This document shows positions 25,667 to 33,231 of a stretch of DNA of 64,000 nt, piece after piece. Location: contig NZ_SWBQ01000001.1 in NCBI RefSeq assembly GCF_005116445.1, positions 124,001 to 188,000 of the forward strand, written 5' to 3'. How positions within the stretch are numbered: the stretch's first letter is position 1; every line of letters starts with the position of its first letter. The DNA comes from Pedobacter frigoris. Its GTDB lineage: Bacteria > Bacteroidota > Bacteroidia > Sphingobacteriales > Sphingobacteriaceae. Both the position numbers and the translations under genes were made by a program. A model generated the notes under the pieces. It was not told the origin of the DNA, did no database searches, and worked only from the letters and a program-made list of their open reading frames with translations.

Positions 25667-25921
25667 TTATAAGCCGTTAACTAAGCTCTGAACATTGCTT
25701 AATTGTTTGTTCAGGAACGAGAAAGTATCGTTTAAGATGGTTTTCACAGGAGCAGTTACTGATCCTAAGCTACTTGTAAGGTTACCCAGACCAAGACCGC
25801 CTAACAGACCGCCACCAACTCCGCCCAGCAATCCGTTTAATAAACCACCACCTTCAACTTTTGCCATTTCTGCAGTGTTCAATTCCTGAACACCAAGATT
25901 GTTTAATTCTATTTTTTTCAT
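25667..25921 (-). CDS. Double-glycine-leader secreted peptide precursor (bacteriocin-like)
   Basis: This 84-residue precursor has a leader of 25 residues ending in Gly-Gly. The leader has hydrophobic residues at -4 (Val), -7 (Met), -12 (Leu) and -15 (Val) and Glu at -8, the canonical C39 recognition pattern. The predicted mature part of 59 residues starts with a Gly/Leu-rich stretch (GLLNGLLGGVGGGLLGGLGL), then a more polar C-terminal half. It contains no Cys, so no disulfides or lanthionines are possible. The next two genes encode the matching HlyD adaptor and C39 exporter. It may be a bacteriocin, a signalling peptide or a small structural protein; sequence alone does not decide. Confidence 0.85.
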   Translation of the reverse strand: MKKIELNNLGVQELNTAEMAKVEGGGLLNGLLGGVGGGLLGGLGLGNLTSSLGSVTAPVKTILNDTFSFLNKQLSNVQSLVNGL

Positions 25922-25979
25922 AATAGGAATAAGATAAGATTATAGCCCCTACTCTTCTAAGGCTTTTCAGGATACGCCT

Positions 25980-25995
25980 ATGTTTGGCCAAACAT
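25980..25995. promoter_or_regulatory. Perfect 16-bp palindrome in the divergent control region
   Basis: ATGTTTGGCCAAACAT is a perfect palindrome, the right size for a dimeric repressor or activator site. It lies 59 bp upstream of the peptide start on the minus strand, in the 426-bp gap (25922-26347) between the peptide-export operon and the pilin-like operon. The rest of this gap is AT-rich, and I find no convincing gene or exact TAnnTTTG element in it. The regulator is not encoded next to it. Confidence 0.45.
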
Positions 25996-26347
25996 GGTAA
26001 CGAATGTAATAATTATGAAAATAATGATAATGTGGTATGGCTATTGCTTATTAATGGATTCAAGTTGTTTCGTAGCTGTTTGATGGGAGAAATGTCGTTT
26101 AATCATGTTTAAGTGCTATTTCCTGAGCATTTTATTCAATTTGTTCAGTTGATAAGAAGCCATTGTTTTTCCTGCTTAAAATGAATAAGGTGTAAAAATG
26201 TTTCTACATAGTAGGTAATTTATTGCTCATTAATCCTGTGTTTGTAGTATTGGTAGTGGTGTTTTGAGTCATATGTGGTGTTTTTTAATGTGGCATTCCC
26301 TTTGATTTTCTTTGTAGATAAGGAATTAACCATATAAACCAATAAAA

Positions 26348-26881
26348 ATGAAAAGAATTTTACTTCTCGCACTTATACTGACGGGATTTATTTCAGTGAA
26401 TAAGGCATTTGCACAAACTGCAAGTCTTAGCATTACCCTTTCAGATGTACTGTCCATGACGGTGACTGCCCCTACAGCCGTAACTTTTGATACAGAAGCT
26501 AAATATACCTCAGGGGTTTCTCTTCCTATGGCTGACCACATCACGGTAATCAGTTCGAAAGGATACACTGTAAAAGCCATTTCCGGAGTAATCACAGGGC
26601 CGTCAACGCTGACTGCCGCAACTGTAAAGCTAAGTACAGCGATAGGTGCTACGAATGGTGGTAATACAGCAGGAACATTGACCTATGCAACTGATGTGGC
26701 ATTGCCTGCAGTGGGCGGAACTGCTGCTACAGTAATCAGCTCTAACCAAACATCATGGAACCTTTTGGTTTCGGCTAATAAGTTTAATGTCACTTATAAA
26801 ATTGGAGAAGGCGGTGTGTATGCCGGTAAAACAATCGGTGCAAACGTGATACCTGTAATTTATACTGTTACTCAACCATAA
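26348..26881 (+). CDS. Pilin-like major subunit, copy 1
   Basis: This 177-residue secreted protein has a 22-residue signal peptide (ending AFAQ). The mature part is all-beta in pattern, without Cys. It has an N-terminal alternating stretch (ASLSITLSDVLSMTV), a central VISSKGYTVKA motif, and a closing beta strand, VIYTVTQP. This order resembles the spore-coat-U/CsuA-like subunits of archaic chaperone-usher pili, although identity is too low for me to claim the family. DUF4402-like is another possibility. It is followed by a close paralogue, a PapD-like chaperone, a tip-like protein and an usher-like barrel, which supports a pilus-subunit role. Confidence 0.7.
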   Translation: MKRILLLALILTGFISVNKAFAQTASLSITLSDVLSMTVTAPTAVTFDTEAKYTSGVSLPMADHITVISSKGYTVKAISGVITGPSTLTAATVKLSTAIGATNGGNTAGTLTYATDVALPAVGGTAATVISSNQTSWNLLVSANKFNVTYKIGEGGVYAGKTIGANVIPVIYTVTQP

Positions 26882-26922
26882 TCTTTCTTCACAGATAGGA
26901 TTAACGAAATAAAACGATCAAA

Positions 26923-27456
26923 ATGAAAAGAATTATACTCATCGCTATTGTACTGACCGGATTTATGTCAGTAAACAAATCATTTGCGCAAACCGCAACA
27001 CTTAACGTAACCCTTTCAGATGTATTGTCTATGACTGTATCTGCTCCTACAGCTGTAAACTTTGATACAGAGGCTAAATATACCTCAGGAGTTACTCTTC
27101 CTCTTGCTGATCACATCACTGTAATCAGTTCAAAAGGATATACTGTAAAAGCGATTTCTGGAGCAATCACCGGCCCTTCTTCGCTGACTGCAGCAACTGT
27201 AAAACTAACGACAACCATCGGTACTTCGAATGCGGGTAATGTTGGTGGAACATTTACTTACGCAAGTAACCTGGCATTGCCTGCAGTGGGCGGAACTGCT
27301 GCTACAGTAATCAGCTCGACTCAAACTTCATGGAACCTATTGGTTTCGGCCAATAAGTTTAATGTGACTTACAAAATTGGAGAAGGTGGTGTGTATGCTG
27401 GTAAAACTATAGGAGCAAACGTGGTTCCCGTGATCTATACCGTTACTCAGCCATAA
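26923..27456 (+). CDS. Pilin-like major subunit, copy 2
   Basis: This 177-residue paralogue of the preceding gene matches it at about 149 of 177 residues by my alignment (84%), with no gaps. Differences concentrate in the signal peptide and the middle (about 95-125). The C-terminal 50 residues are almost unchanged (2 differences), which fits a conserved assembly interface or recent gene conversion. The signal peptide ends SFAQ. The gene lies 41 bp after copy 1 and is followed by a stem-loop, so both copies are probably made in excess over the assembly proteins. Confidence 0.7.
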   Translation: MKRIILIAIVLTGFMSVNKSFAQTATLNVTLSDVLSMTVSAPTAVNFDTEAKYTSGVTLPLADHITVISSKGYTVKAISGAITGPSSLTAATVKLTTTIGTSNAGNVGGTFTYASNLALPAVGGTAATVISSTQTSWNLLVSANKFNVTYKIGEGGVYAGKTIGANVVPVIYTVTQP

Positions 27457-27471
27457 TTTATTGATTTTTGG

Positions 27472-27505
27472 CCATCAACAGTTTTATGAATAATCCTGTT
27501 GATGG
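27472..27505 (+). other. Stem-loop between subunit and chaperone genes
   Basis: CCATCAACAG (27472-27481) pairs exactly with CTGTTGATGG (27496-27505) around a 14-base loop, followed by TTTAT. It lies 15 bp after the second subunit gene and 52 bp before the chaperone gene. This is the place where chaperone-usher operons often attenuate transcription or protect the pilin mRNA end. It may also be a plain terminator with read-through. Confidence 0.6.
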
Positions 27506-27557
27506 TTTATATCCCTACGCTTTTCTTAAATAGTCATTCCTCTTAGTTGTCATAAAA

Positions 27558-28370
27558 ATGAAAGGCATATATTTTACCTTAATGGCAGGCCTGTGCTTGC
27601 TTTGTCCTCATGTGTTTGGTCAGGCCGGCATGACGGTGAGTCCCGGGAAGATGTATTATAAATTGTCTCCGGGCATGGGAGCGACCCAGAAGATCCGGGT
27701 CAGTAACCCCAATAATAAAGAATTACAGATCGGGGCATCAATTTCAGATTGGAGTTACGATGCTACCGGTAATAACGTTACGACCGATCCGGGAACTTTA
27801 AAGACTTCCTGTGCAGATTGGATTCAACTCATGCCGGGCAGTTATTTTACATTACAGCCTGGTGAACAGAAAGAAATCAGTGTTCTTTTCAATGTTCCGC
27901 CTACTGCCAATACCGATGTGCCTGTTCATACAGCCATGATCTTTTTCACACAGCTGAATCCCGGAGATTCCAGAAGTCAGAGTGGAATGCCCATTAAGGT
28001 AAGCGTACGCATGGGAGTTAAGGTATACCATACTTTTTCCCAGGCAGAAGAGAGAAGTATTGATGTGCTGAATTTTATTGATAAAATAGATCCTGAACAT
28101 AAGGATCAGCCGGGATACCTGGAGCTTGAAGTAGAAAACAACGGTAAGATCTGGCTGGAAAGCAAAGTTAAATGGGAACTGTTGAATACCCAGACAGGAG
28201 AAAAACAACAACTCGAAGATATAGATTCTTATTCGCTGCCGGGTGATAAGCGATTGATCAGGAAATTATTACCTGCTGGTCTGAAGAAGGGGAAATACAA
28301 TGCAACCGCAATTATTAATTACGGTAATAAGGATGAGCTGAAGGTTGTTGAACTTGAATTTGAGCGTTGA
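27558..28370 (+). CDS. PapD-like periplasmic chaperone
   Basis: This 270-residue exported protein has a signal peptide ending VFGQ. The N-terminal Ig-like domain (about 23-145) shows the chaperone pattern: VSPGKMYYKLSPG, IRVSNPNNKELQI, SDWSY, then WIQLMPGSYFTLQPGEQKEISVLF and an HTAMIFF strand. A second beta-rich domain follows at about 150-270. Classical PapD proteins are about 225-245 residues, so this one is somewhat longer. It would hold subunits in the periplasm before delivery to the usher. WxL-interacting-type Ig proteins look similar, but the signal, neighbours and Gram-negative host favour the chaperone reading. Confidence 0.75.
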   Translation: MKGIYFTLMAGLCLLCPHVFGQAGMTVSPGKMYYKLSPGMGATQKIRVSNPNNKELQIGASISDWSYDATGNNVTTDPGTLKTSCADWIQLMPGSYFTLQPGEQKEISVLFNVPPTANTDVPVHTAMIFFTQLNPGDSRSQSGMPIKVSVRMGVKVYHTFSQAEERSIDVLNFIDKIDPEHKDQPGYLELEVENNGKIWLESKVKWELLNTQTGEKQQLEDIDSYSLPGDKRLIRKLLPAGLKKGKYNATAIINYGNKDELKVVELEFER

Positions 28371-28372
28371 TC

Positions 28373-29890
28373 ATGCAAACCAGAATTGTTTTCATATGGA
28401 TGAGTATTCTCTGTTTCGCAGGTGTGACCAGGAGTTATGCCCAGTGTACAGGGATTAATATGGATGGGGCTTATATTGGTTCGCCCATATATAATTCATT
28501 CGATACCTATGAAGACATTCAGGCAGGAGAATCCTTTATTGATTTTATTACCCTGCAATTCGGCATCCCATACAATAGCAATTGTCCGGGCTGGAAACTG
28601 AAAGTCCGGGCTCTGACAAATTTTACAAATGGATCTGCTACAATCGATGCACAATATGTGTCTTTGCGTTTCAACCGGGTAACTACAGGTTCACCTTCTG
28701 CTGCTGCAATGGGTGTATCTACAGCAGCCATTCCATTGAGTACCTCGGATGTTACGCTGATCAATTCCAATGCGCCATTTATGGCGCCACCAGATTACAA
28801 TGCTGTGCATAAGTATGATATGCTGGTTCAGGGCGGAAACCATTTAATGGTCGGTTCAGGTACTTACAGTGCGACACTGGTGTTTAGTTTATACAATTCA
28901 AGTAATGTGCTCGTATCCACCAAAAATTTGACAGCCAGTTTTACTGTGTTTTACAGCAACAGCTGTACAGGAGTGGGATTGAGCAGTTACTTCAGTAATG
29001 CTTATTCCTTTACTACTTACGCGCAGCAAATGGCGGGCGCTACGATGACTGATGCCGCAACCATTCAGTACAATCCGAACGGTGCGACCTGCAGGGGCTG
29101 GTCACTAAAAGTGCGTGCTTCAGGGAATTTTGTAAATGGAGGAAATAGCGTTGCGCCTCAATATGTTTCCATCAGGTTTAACCGGGTAAACTCAGGATCA
29201 CCAACAGCGGGGGCCATTGGGGCAACCAATACATTGGTGCCGTTGAGTACTTCGGATGCCAATGTGATCAATCCTTCCAACGCTTCGTTTAATGGGGGGA
29301 CGGAACATAAATTTGACCTGGTTATCCAGGGAGGAAACCATTTGGTTCTTCCCAACGGTACGTATACCACTAATCTCATTTTTAGTCTTTACAACCAGGC
29401 CAATCAGCTGATCTCGACGACTACCGTTGCTGTGAACTTCCAGATCAATTCTACGACTAACAGTTATACTTTGGTGCTGCAAAATTCGGCCAACCAGGTA
29501 GATATGAATTTAACTACTCCTGCAGCTATTGCTGCTGGCGTATCGGTAGTAAAATCACTGGGACTTAAGGTGACGGGTTACTCGGCTTATCAGGTGGTGG
29601 TAAAAACCAGCGGCGCAAATCTGGTTTCAGGAACAAGCAGCAATACCATTCCAGTCGCCGCTATAAATCTGGAGGTAACGAAGGCCACCACTACCAGTGG
29701 TGGAATCACCTGCTACACCAGGCCTTTATCAATAGTCGATCAGTATTTTGTAACCAATCCGCTTTCTGATTATACACAACAGGTTGTTGAATTCAATTTG
29801 CGGTACTTTACCACTCCGGGAGATTCCAGGTTCTCCGGTTCTTCGGGCACTTTTACGACAAACGTACTGTTCGTGGCAATTCCAATGTAG
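28373..29890 (+). CDS. Tip-like repeat protein of the pilus operon
   Basis: This 505-residue secreted protein starts at ATG 28373, two bases after the chaperone stop; the TTG at 28367 is less likely. After a signal peptide (ending SYAQ) come two tandem repeats of about 155 residues. Both carry a GWxLKVRA-NF-NG block, a YVSxRFNRV-SGSP block, PLSTSD, and KxDxxxQGGNHL followed by LxFSLYN. Each repeat begins with a Cys and has another before GW, consistent with one disulfide per repeat. The last 150 residues differ and end in a beta strand (TNVLFVAIP), as a subunit-like domain would. An adhesive tip or minor subunit is inferred. Confidence 0.6.
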   Translation: MQTRIVFIWMSILCFAGVTRSYAQCTGINMDGAYIGSPIYNSFDTYEDIQAGESFIDFITLQFGIPYNSNCPGWKLKVRALTNFTNGSATIDAQYVSLRFNRVTTGSPSAAAMGVSTAAIPLSTSDVTLINSNAPFMAPPDYNAVHKYDMLVQGGNHLMVGSGTYSATLVFSLYNSSNVLVSTKNLTASFTVFYSNSCTGVGLSSYFSNAYSFTTYAQQMAGATMTDAATIQYNPNGATCRGWSLKVRASGNFVNGGNSVAPQYVSIRFNRVNSGSPTAGAIGATNTLVPLSTSDANVINPSNASFNGGTEHKFDLVIQGGNHLVLPNGTYTTNLIFSLYNQANQLISTTTVAVNFQINSTTNSYTLVLQNSANQVDMNLTTPAAIAAGVSVVKSLGLKVTGYSAYQVVVKTSGANLVSGTSSNTIPVAAINLEVTKATTTSGGITCYTRPLSIVDQYFVTNPLSDYTQQVVEFNLRYFTTPGDSRFSGSSGTFTTNVLFVAIPM

Positions 29891-29895
29891 TTGCG

Positions 29896-32682
29896 ATGTC
29901 TGGGTGGATCAAAATTTCTGTTATTTTACTGGTCTTTTCCACCGGAATTTCCCGTGCACAGGATAGCGGTGTTTTGGTGAAGTTTACAAAAGCAGAGGTT
30001 GTGGTAAGTAATCAGGAGATTACCGATCTCACAGTAAAGATAAGGAACCAGGGCAGTAAGGTGCTGACCGCAACTGCAAGTGTGGTGGCTGACAAGGATC
30101 TGGAGCTGATTTCCAAACATAAAATATTATTTAGCCTGAAATCCGGGGACAGTACTTACGTACCCCTAAAAGTTTTTGTGACCCAGCGGGCCCAATCGTG
30201 CAAAGCGCACGGTGTGCGTTTTATCTTAACCGATACCACGGGAAATACACTCGGTAGTGATGCATGTAAAGTACAAATCAGTATTAAGAAAAATGTGCTG
30301 CTGTATACGCAGATCTCTAATTTTCTGCTGGAAAGCAATACTGATTCCATCAGGATTCCTGCAAAGGTGGTGAATATGGGCAATACACCTCAGAAGATCA
30401 CTTTGGTCAGCGGTTACCCAAGTGCCATAGATGCTGGTGATGTTCAGGCTTCCATGCAATTTGTTTTGGCACCATCCAAGGATACGCTTGTATTTTTTAA
30501 CAAGCGGGTAAACAGACGGATGTTTACGGCTGATGGATTTGATGTAAACATCACGGGTCTTTATTCAAATGGCGAATTGTTTAATATGGCCTATGTGCGG
30601 ATACAAAATGCAAAGAATAACAGGAGCTACCATGCACAGGATTATAATGAGTCTTACGAAAATAATAGCTTTACGCTGAGTTCACAGGGGATGTTTAGTC
30701 CGAATGAGTCTTATTTATTACTGGGCAGGGGAGAGCTTGAACTGCCACAGGGAAAGATTGCCTATAACCTGGATGCTACCAGTTATAAAAACAGCCAATA
30801 TACACAGGCAGTAATCAGAAATACTTATCTCGGTTATGAGGGGTATAATATGGGGATCAGGGCTGGTAATATCAATAAGAACATGGATTTAAACCTCAGC
30901 GGTAAGGGTGGGGAATTTTTTTTTAGTGACACTGCGAGCAATAATAAATATACTGTTGGTTATGTGAATTCTGGCAACAACTTGTTGGGCGATAAATATA
31001 TAGGTGACTTTAAGGAAGGCAGGGCTGCATGGGGTTCTTTTGTACATAATGGAAAAAAGTGGCAGTTGAGCAGTGATGCGATTTATGAACTGAACCCTTT
31101 TTTGAATGTTAATAACCTTTTGCTGACGAACCAGCTGAAGCTGAGACTTAAAAATTTCAGGTATATATTTAATTTCAACGGTGGACAGGTGAGTGAGTAC
31201 AGGTATGGTGACAAATCTAAATTTGGATGGGCTGCCGGAATGGAGATGAACGGAAATATAAAAGATTTCAATATCAGCAGTGTAAATTATTTCAGTACCG
31301 GTTATTATCCAGGTATGAGGCAGGGAGCATTGAGCTTTTCAGAGCGGATCAGCTATACAAGGTCGGGGGGAAGCATTTGGCTGAGTACAGATTATTACAA
31401 TTATCAGCCTAAGCGTATTTCGGGTGTTGTACTGTTTGACCCTGTTTACAGCAGTTTAAGGGCTGAGATTGGGGTTTCAAAGAAGATATTTAATAAGGCT
31501 ACGCTGGCTGTTTCACCTTTTTTCAATTCAGAGCAAAACAATACCTATCAATTTCTGGCCTCAGCTGGAAAAGTTGTTTCGTTGTCGTCATGGAATATTG
31601 GAACGACATTGACAGTTCCATTGTCTGCAGAGCAATATGTCTCGCTTAATATGGAGAATGGTTTTTATAGTGCATCCACAGATCCGGGAATGCAGTTTCA
31701 TTCTAAATCGAACTTAAATTATCGCTATAAATTTTTTAACCTGAATGCTACTTTACAAAGCGGATCATTTTACATTGGAGAGGTAATCAACAGCAATGCC
31801 AGTAACGTTAAGGGCAATTATATTGTAAATATAACCCCTTTTGTTCAGCGTAATTTTATGCGGAATAGGCTGCGGATGGAGCTGGGTTTGAATTACAGCA
31901 ATACTAAGTTTTCAGGAAAAGGATTGCAGGTGACGGGGCGGACAGAATATGAGGTTTTGCCTAAGACGGTCCTGTTTGCTGCAGCCAATCATAACCGGTA
32001 TACATTTATCAATGGGCAATACAACTCTAGTATCCTGGAGGTGGGGATCACTAAGAAACTTCGGAATACCAAGGTGGGGGCAAAAAATGAAACCATGCAA
32101 GTATTTATTTTTAAGGACATCAACCAAAATGGTACGTATGATCAGGGGGACTCCATATCTGTTAACCACCTGCTCTACATCAATGATGTGATATTTACGA
32201 CGAAAGCTGATGGAACTGTGACCTATAAAAACCTTCCGGCGGGTGAATACAATATTTCGATGCCTAAGGTAAAGGACTGGTATGCTCCTGAGCAGCGCAT
32301 CAATTTTAAAGGTAAGCAGCGGATTGAGATTCCATTGCAAAAAACCGGGACGTTAAAGGGAAGTATTTCGTATTCTTTTCAGGAGTTTAGTTACGAGATA
32401 GGACAGCAAAAGGAGGGATTGCTGGTAGTAGCGACTTCGGATAACGGACAAGTCTATGTTACGAGAACAAATGTAGAGGGGAAATACATTTTTTACATAC
32501 CAGTAGGTAAGTATGCGATTAGTATGAATATGGAGGGATTGTCCGGAGAGGTGGAGTGCAAAAACAATGGTATAATTACAGAATTGACTGCCAGTACTCC
32601 ACAAAAGGTAGATCTGATACTCAATGTAAAACAGAGGAAAGTGGAGACCAAACGTTTCGTGTCTCCTACGCTGAAGAAATAG
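29896..32682 (+). CDS. Usher-like outer-membrane beta-barrel protein
   Basis: This 928-residue exported protein has a signal ending ISRAQ. Residues about 25-240 look like two Ig-like beta-sandwiches. About 250-720 consist of short alternating aromatic strands and turns (many Y/F/N/G), as in outer-membrane barrels. About 725-790 contain the SdrB-like motif FIFKDINQNGTYDQGD then LPAGEYNISMP, and a further carboxypeptidase-regulatory-like sandwich follows to about 910. A barrel with C-terminal beta-sandwiches fits an usher, but the N-terminal sandwiches are not those of classical FimD, and no plug is evident to me. It begins 5 bp after the tip-like gene. Its stop touches the stop of the convergent wcaF-like gene. 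Confidence 0.65.
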   Translation: MSGWIKISVILLVFSTGISRAQDSGVLVKFTKAEVVVSNQEITDLTVKIRNQGSKVLTATASVVADKDLELISKHKILFSLKSGDSTYVPLKVFVTQRAQSCKAHGVRFILTDTTGNTLGSDACKVQISIKKNVLLYTQISNFLLESNTDSIRIPAKVVNMGNTPQKITLVSGYPSAIDAGDVQASMQFVLAPSKDTLVFFNKRVNRRMFTADGFDVNITGLYSNGELFNMAYVRIQNAKNNRSYHAQDYNESYENNSFTLSSQGMFSPNESYLLLGRGELELPQGKIAYNLDATSYKNSQYTQAVIRNTYLGYEGYNMGIRAGNINKNMDLNLSGKGGEFFFSDTASNNKYTVGYVNSGNNLLGDKYIGDFKEGRAAWGSFVHNGKKWQLSSDAIYELNPFLNVNNLLLTNQLKLRLKNFRYIFNFNGGQVSEYRYGDKSKFGWAAGMEMNGNIKDFNISSVNYFSTGYYPGMRQGALSFSERISYTRSGGSIWLSTDYYNYQPKRISGVVLFDPVYSSLRAEIGVSKKIFNKATLAVSPFFNSEQNNTYQFLASAGKVVSLSSWNIGTTLTVPLSAEQYVSLNMENGFYSASTDPGMQFHSKSNLNYRYKFFNLNATLQSGSFYIGEVINSNASNVKGNYIVNITPFVQRNFMRNRLRMELGLNYSNTKFSGKGLQVTGRTEYEVLPKTVLFAAANHNRYTFINGQYNSSILEVGITKKLRNTKVGAKNETMQVFIFKDINQNGTYDQGDSISVNHLLYINDVIFTTKADGTVTYKNLPAGEYNISMPKVKDWYAPEQRINFKGKQRIEIPLQKTGTLKGSISYSFQEFSYEIGQQKEGLLVVATSDNGQVYVTRTNVEGKYIFYIPVGKYAISMNMEGLSGEVECKNNGIITELTASTPQKVDLILNVKQRKVETKRFVSPTLKK

Positions 32683-33231
32683 TCAGGCTCTCTTTCTTAG
32701 GGCCATTGCAGGATTCCCGCGATAAACGTATGATGCTTTCAGGTCTGAACTGGTTACAGATCCTGCACATAATACAGCTTGACTATAAGCGGTAACTCCT
32801 GGACATACTATTGCATTGGCGCAGATCCAAACTCCATCTTCCAGTATGATCGGTTTAGTGATGAGGTCAAACAAAGCTTCTTTGTAATTATGGTTGCCAG
32901 TTAATAACATTACATTTTGGGAAATACATACATTACTGCCAATAGTTACGCTGTCTAAATTTTCTATTTGGCAAGCCCCAATCCATGAATGATCACCTAT
33001 GCTGAGTTTCCATGGGTATTTGATGTGTATAAAGGGCTTGATGCGTACGTCTTTGCCAATTTTAGCGCCATAAATTTTTAGAATAAATACAAGAATGTTG
33101 CTAAAAGGCATTAATCCAGACTGAAACAAAAAAAGACTTGTGAGGTACCAGGAGGCTATTTTAAATTTTGAGGCACCTTCAGAAAATTTTCCTTTATCAA
33201 ATGCTTTTTTAAGCCGGGGGAATTTGTCCAT
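32683..33231 (-). CDS. WcaF-like exopolysaccharide O-acetyltransferase
   Basis: This 182-residue left-handed beta-helix acetyltransferase is of the colanic-acid WcaF type. KIYGAKIGKDVRIKPFIHIKYP marks the family, followed by hexapeptide turns (IGDHSWIGACQIEN, TIGSNVCISQNV), the catalytic-loop His in TGNHNY, and ILEDGVWICANAIVCPGV. It would transfer acetyl from acetyl-CoA to a sugar of the exopolysaccharide in the cytoplasm. Its start lies 76 bp inside the upstream glycosyltransferase-exosortase gene in another frame. It is the last gene of the nine-gene minus-strand operon. Confidence 0.88.
   Translation of the reverse strand: MDKFPRLKKAFDKGKFSEGASKFKIASWYLTSLFLFQSGLMPFSNILVFILKIYGAKIGKDVRIKPFIHIKYPWKLSIGDHSWIGACQIENLDSVTIGSNVCISQNVMLLTGNHNYKEALFDLITKPIILEDGVWICANAIVCPGVTAYSQAVLCAGSVTSSDLKASYVYRGNPAMALRKRA

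Noticed and set aside
25695..25889. 64-residue plus-strand frame opposite the GG-leader peptide
   Set aside because: Its Pro-rich composition is just the complement of the Gly codons of the peptide gene.
26100..26170. Two minus-strand mini-frames of 15 and 21 codons in the divergent gap
   Set aside because: They are overly short, lack signals and cannot be separated from chance in AT-rich DNA.
26348..32682. FimA/Mfa type V pilus operon
   Set aside because: Subunits lack the lipoprotein signal used by type V pilins, and the set includes a PapD-like chaperone and a large barrel protein instead of FimB-E-like anchors.
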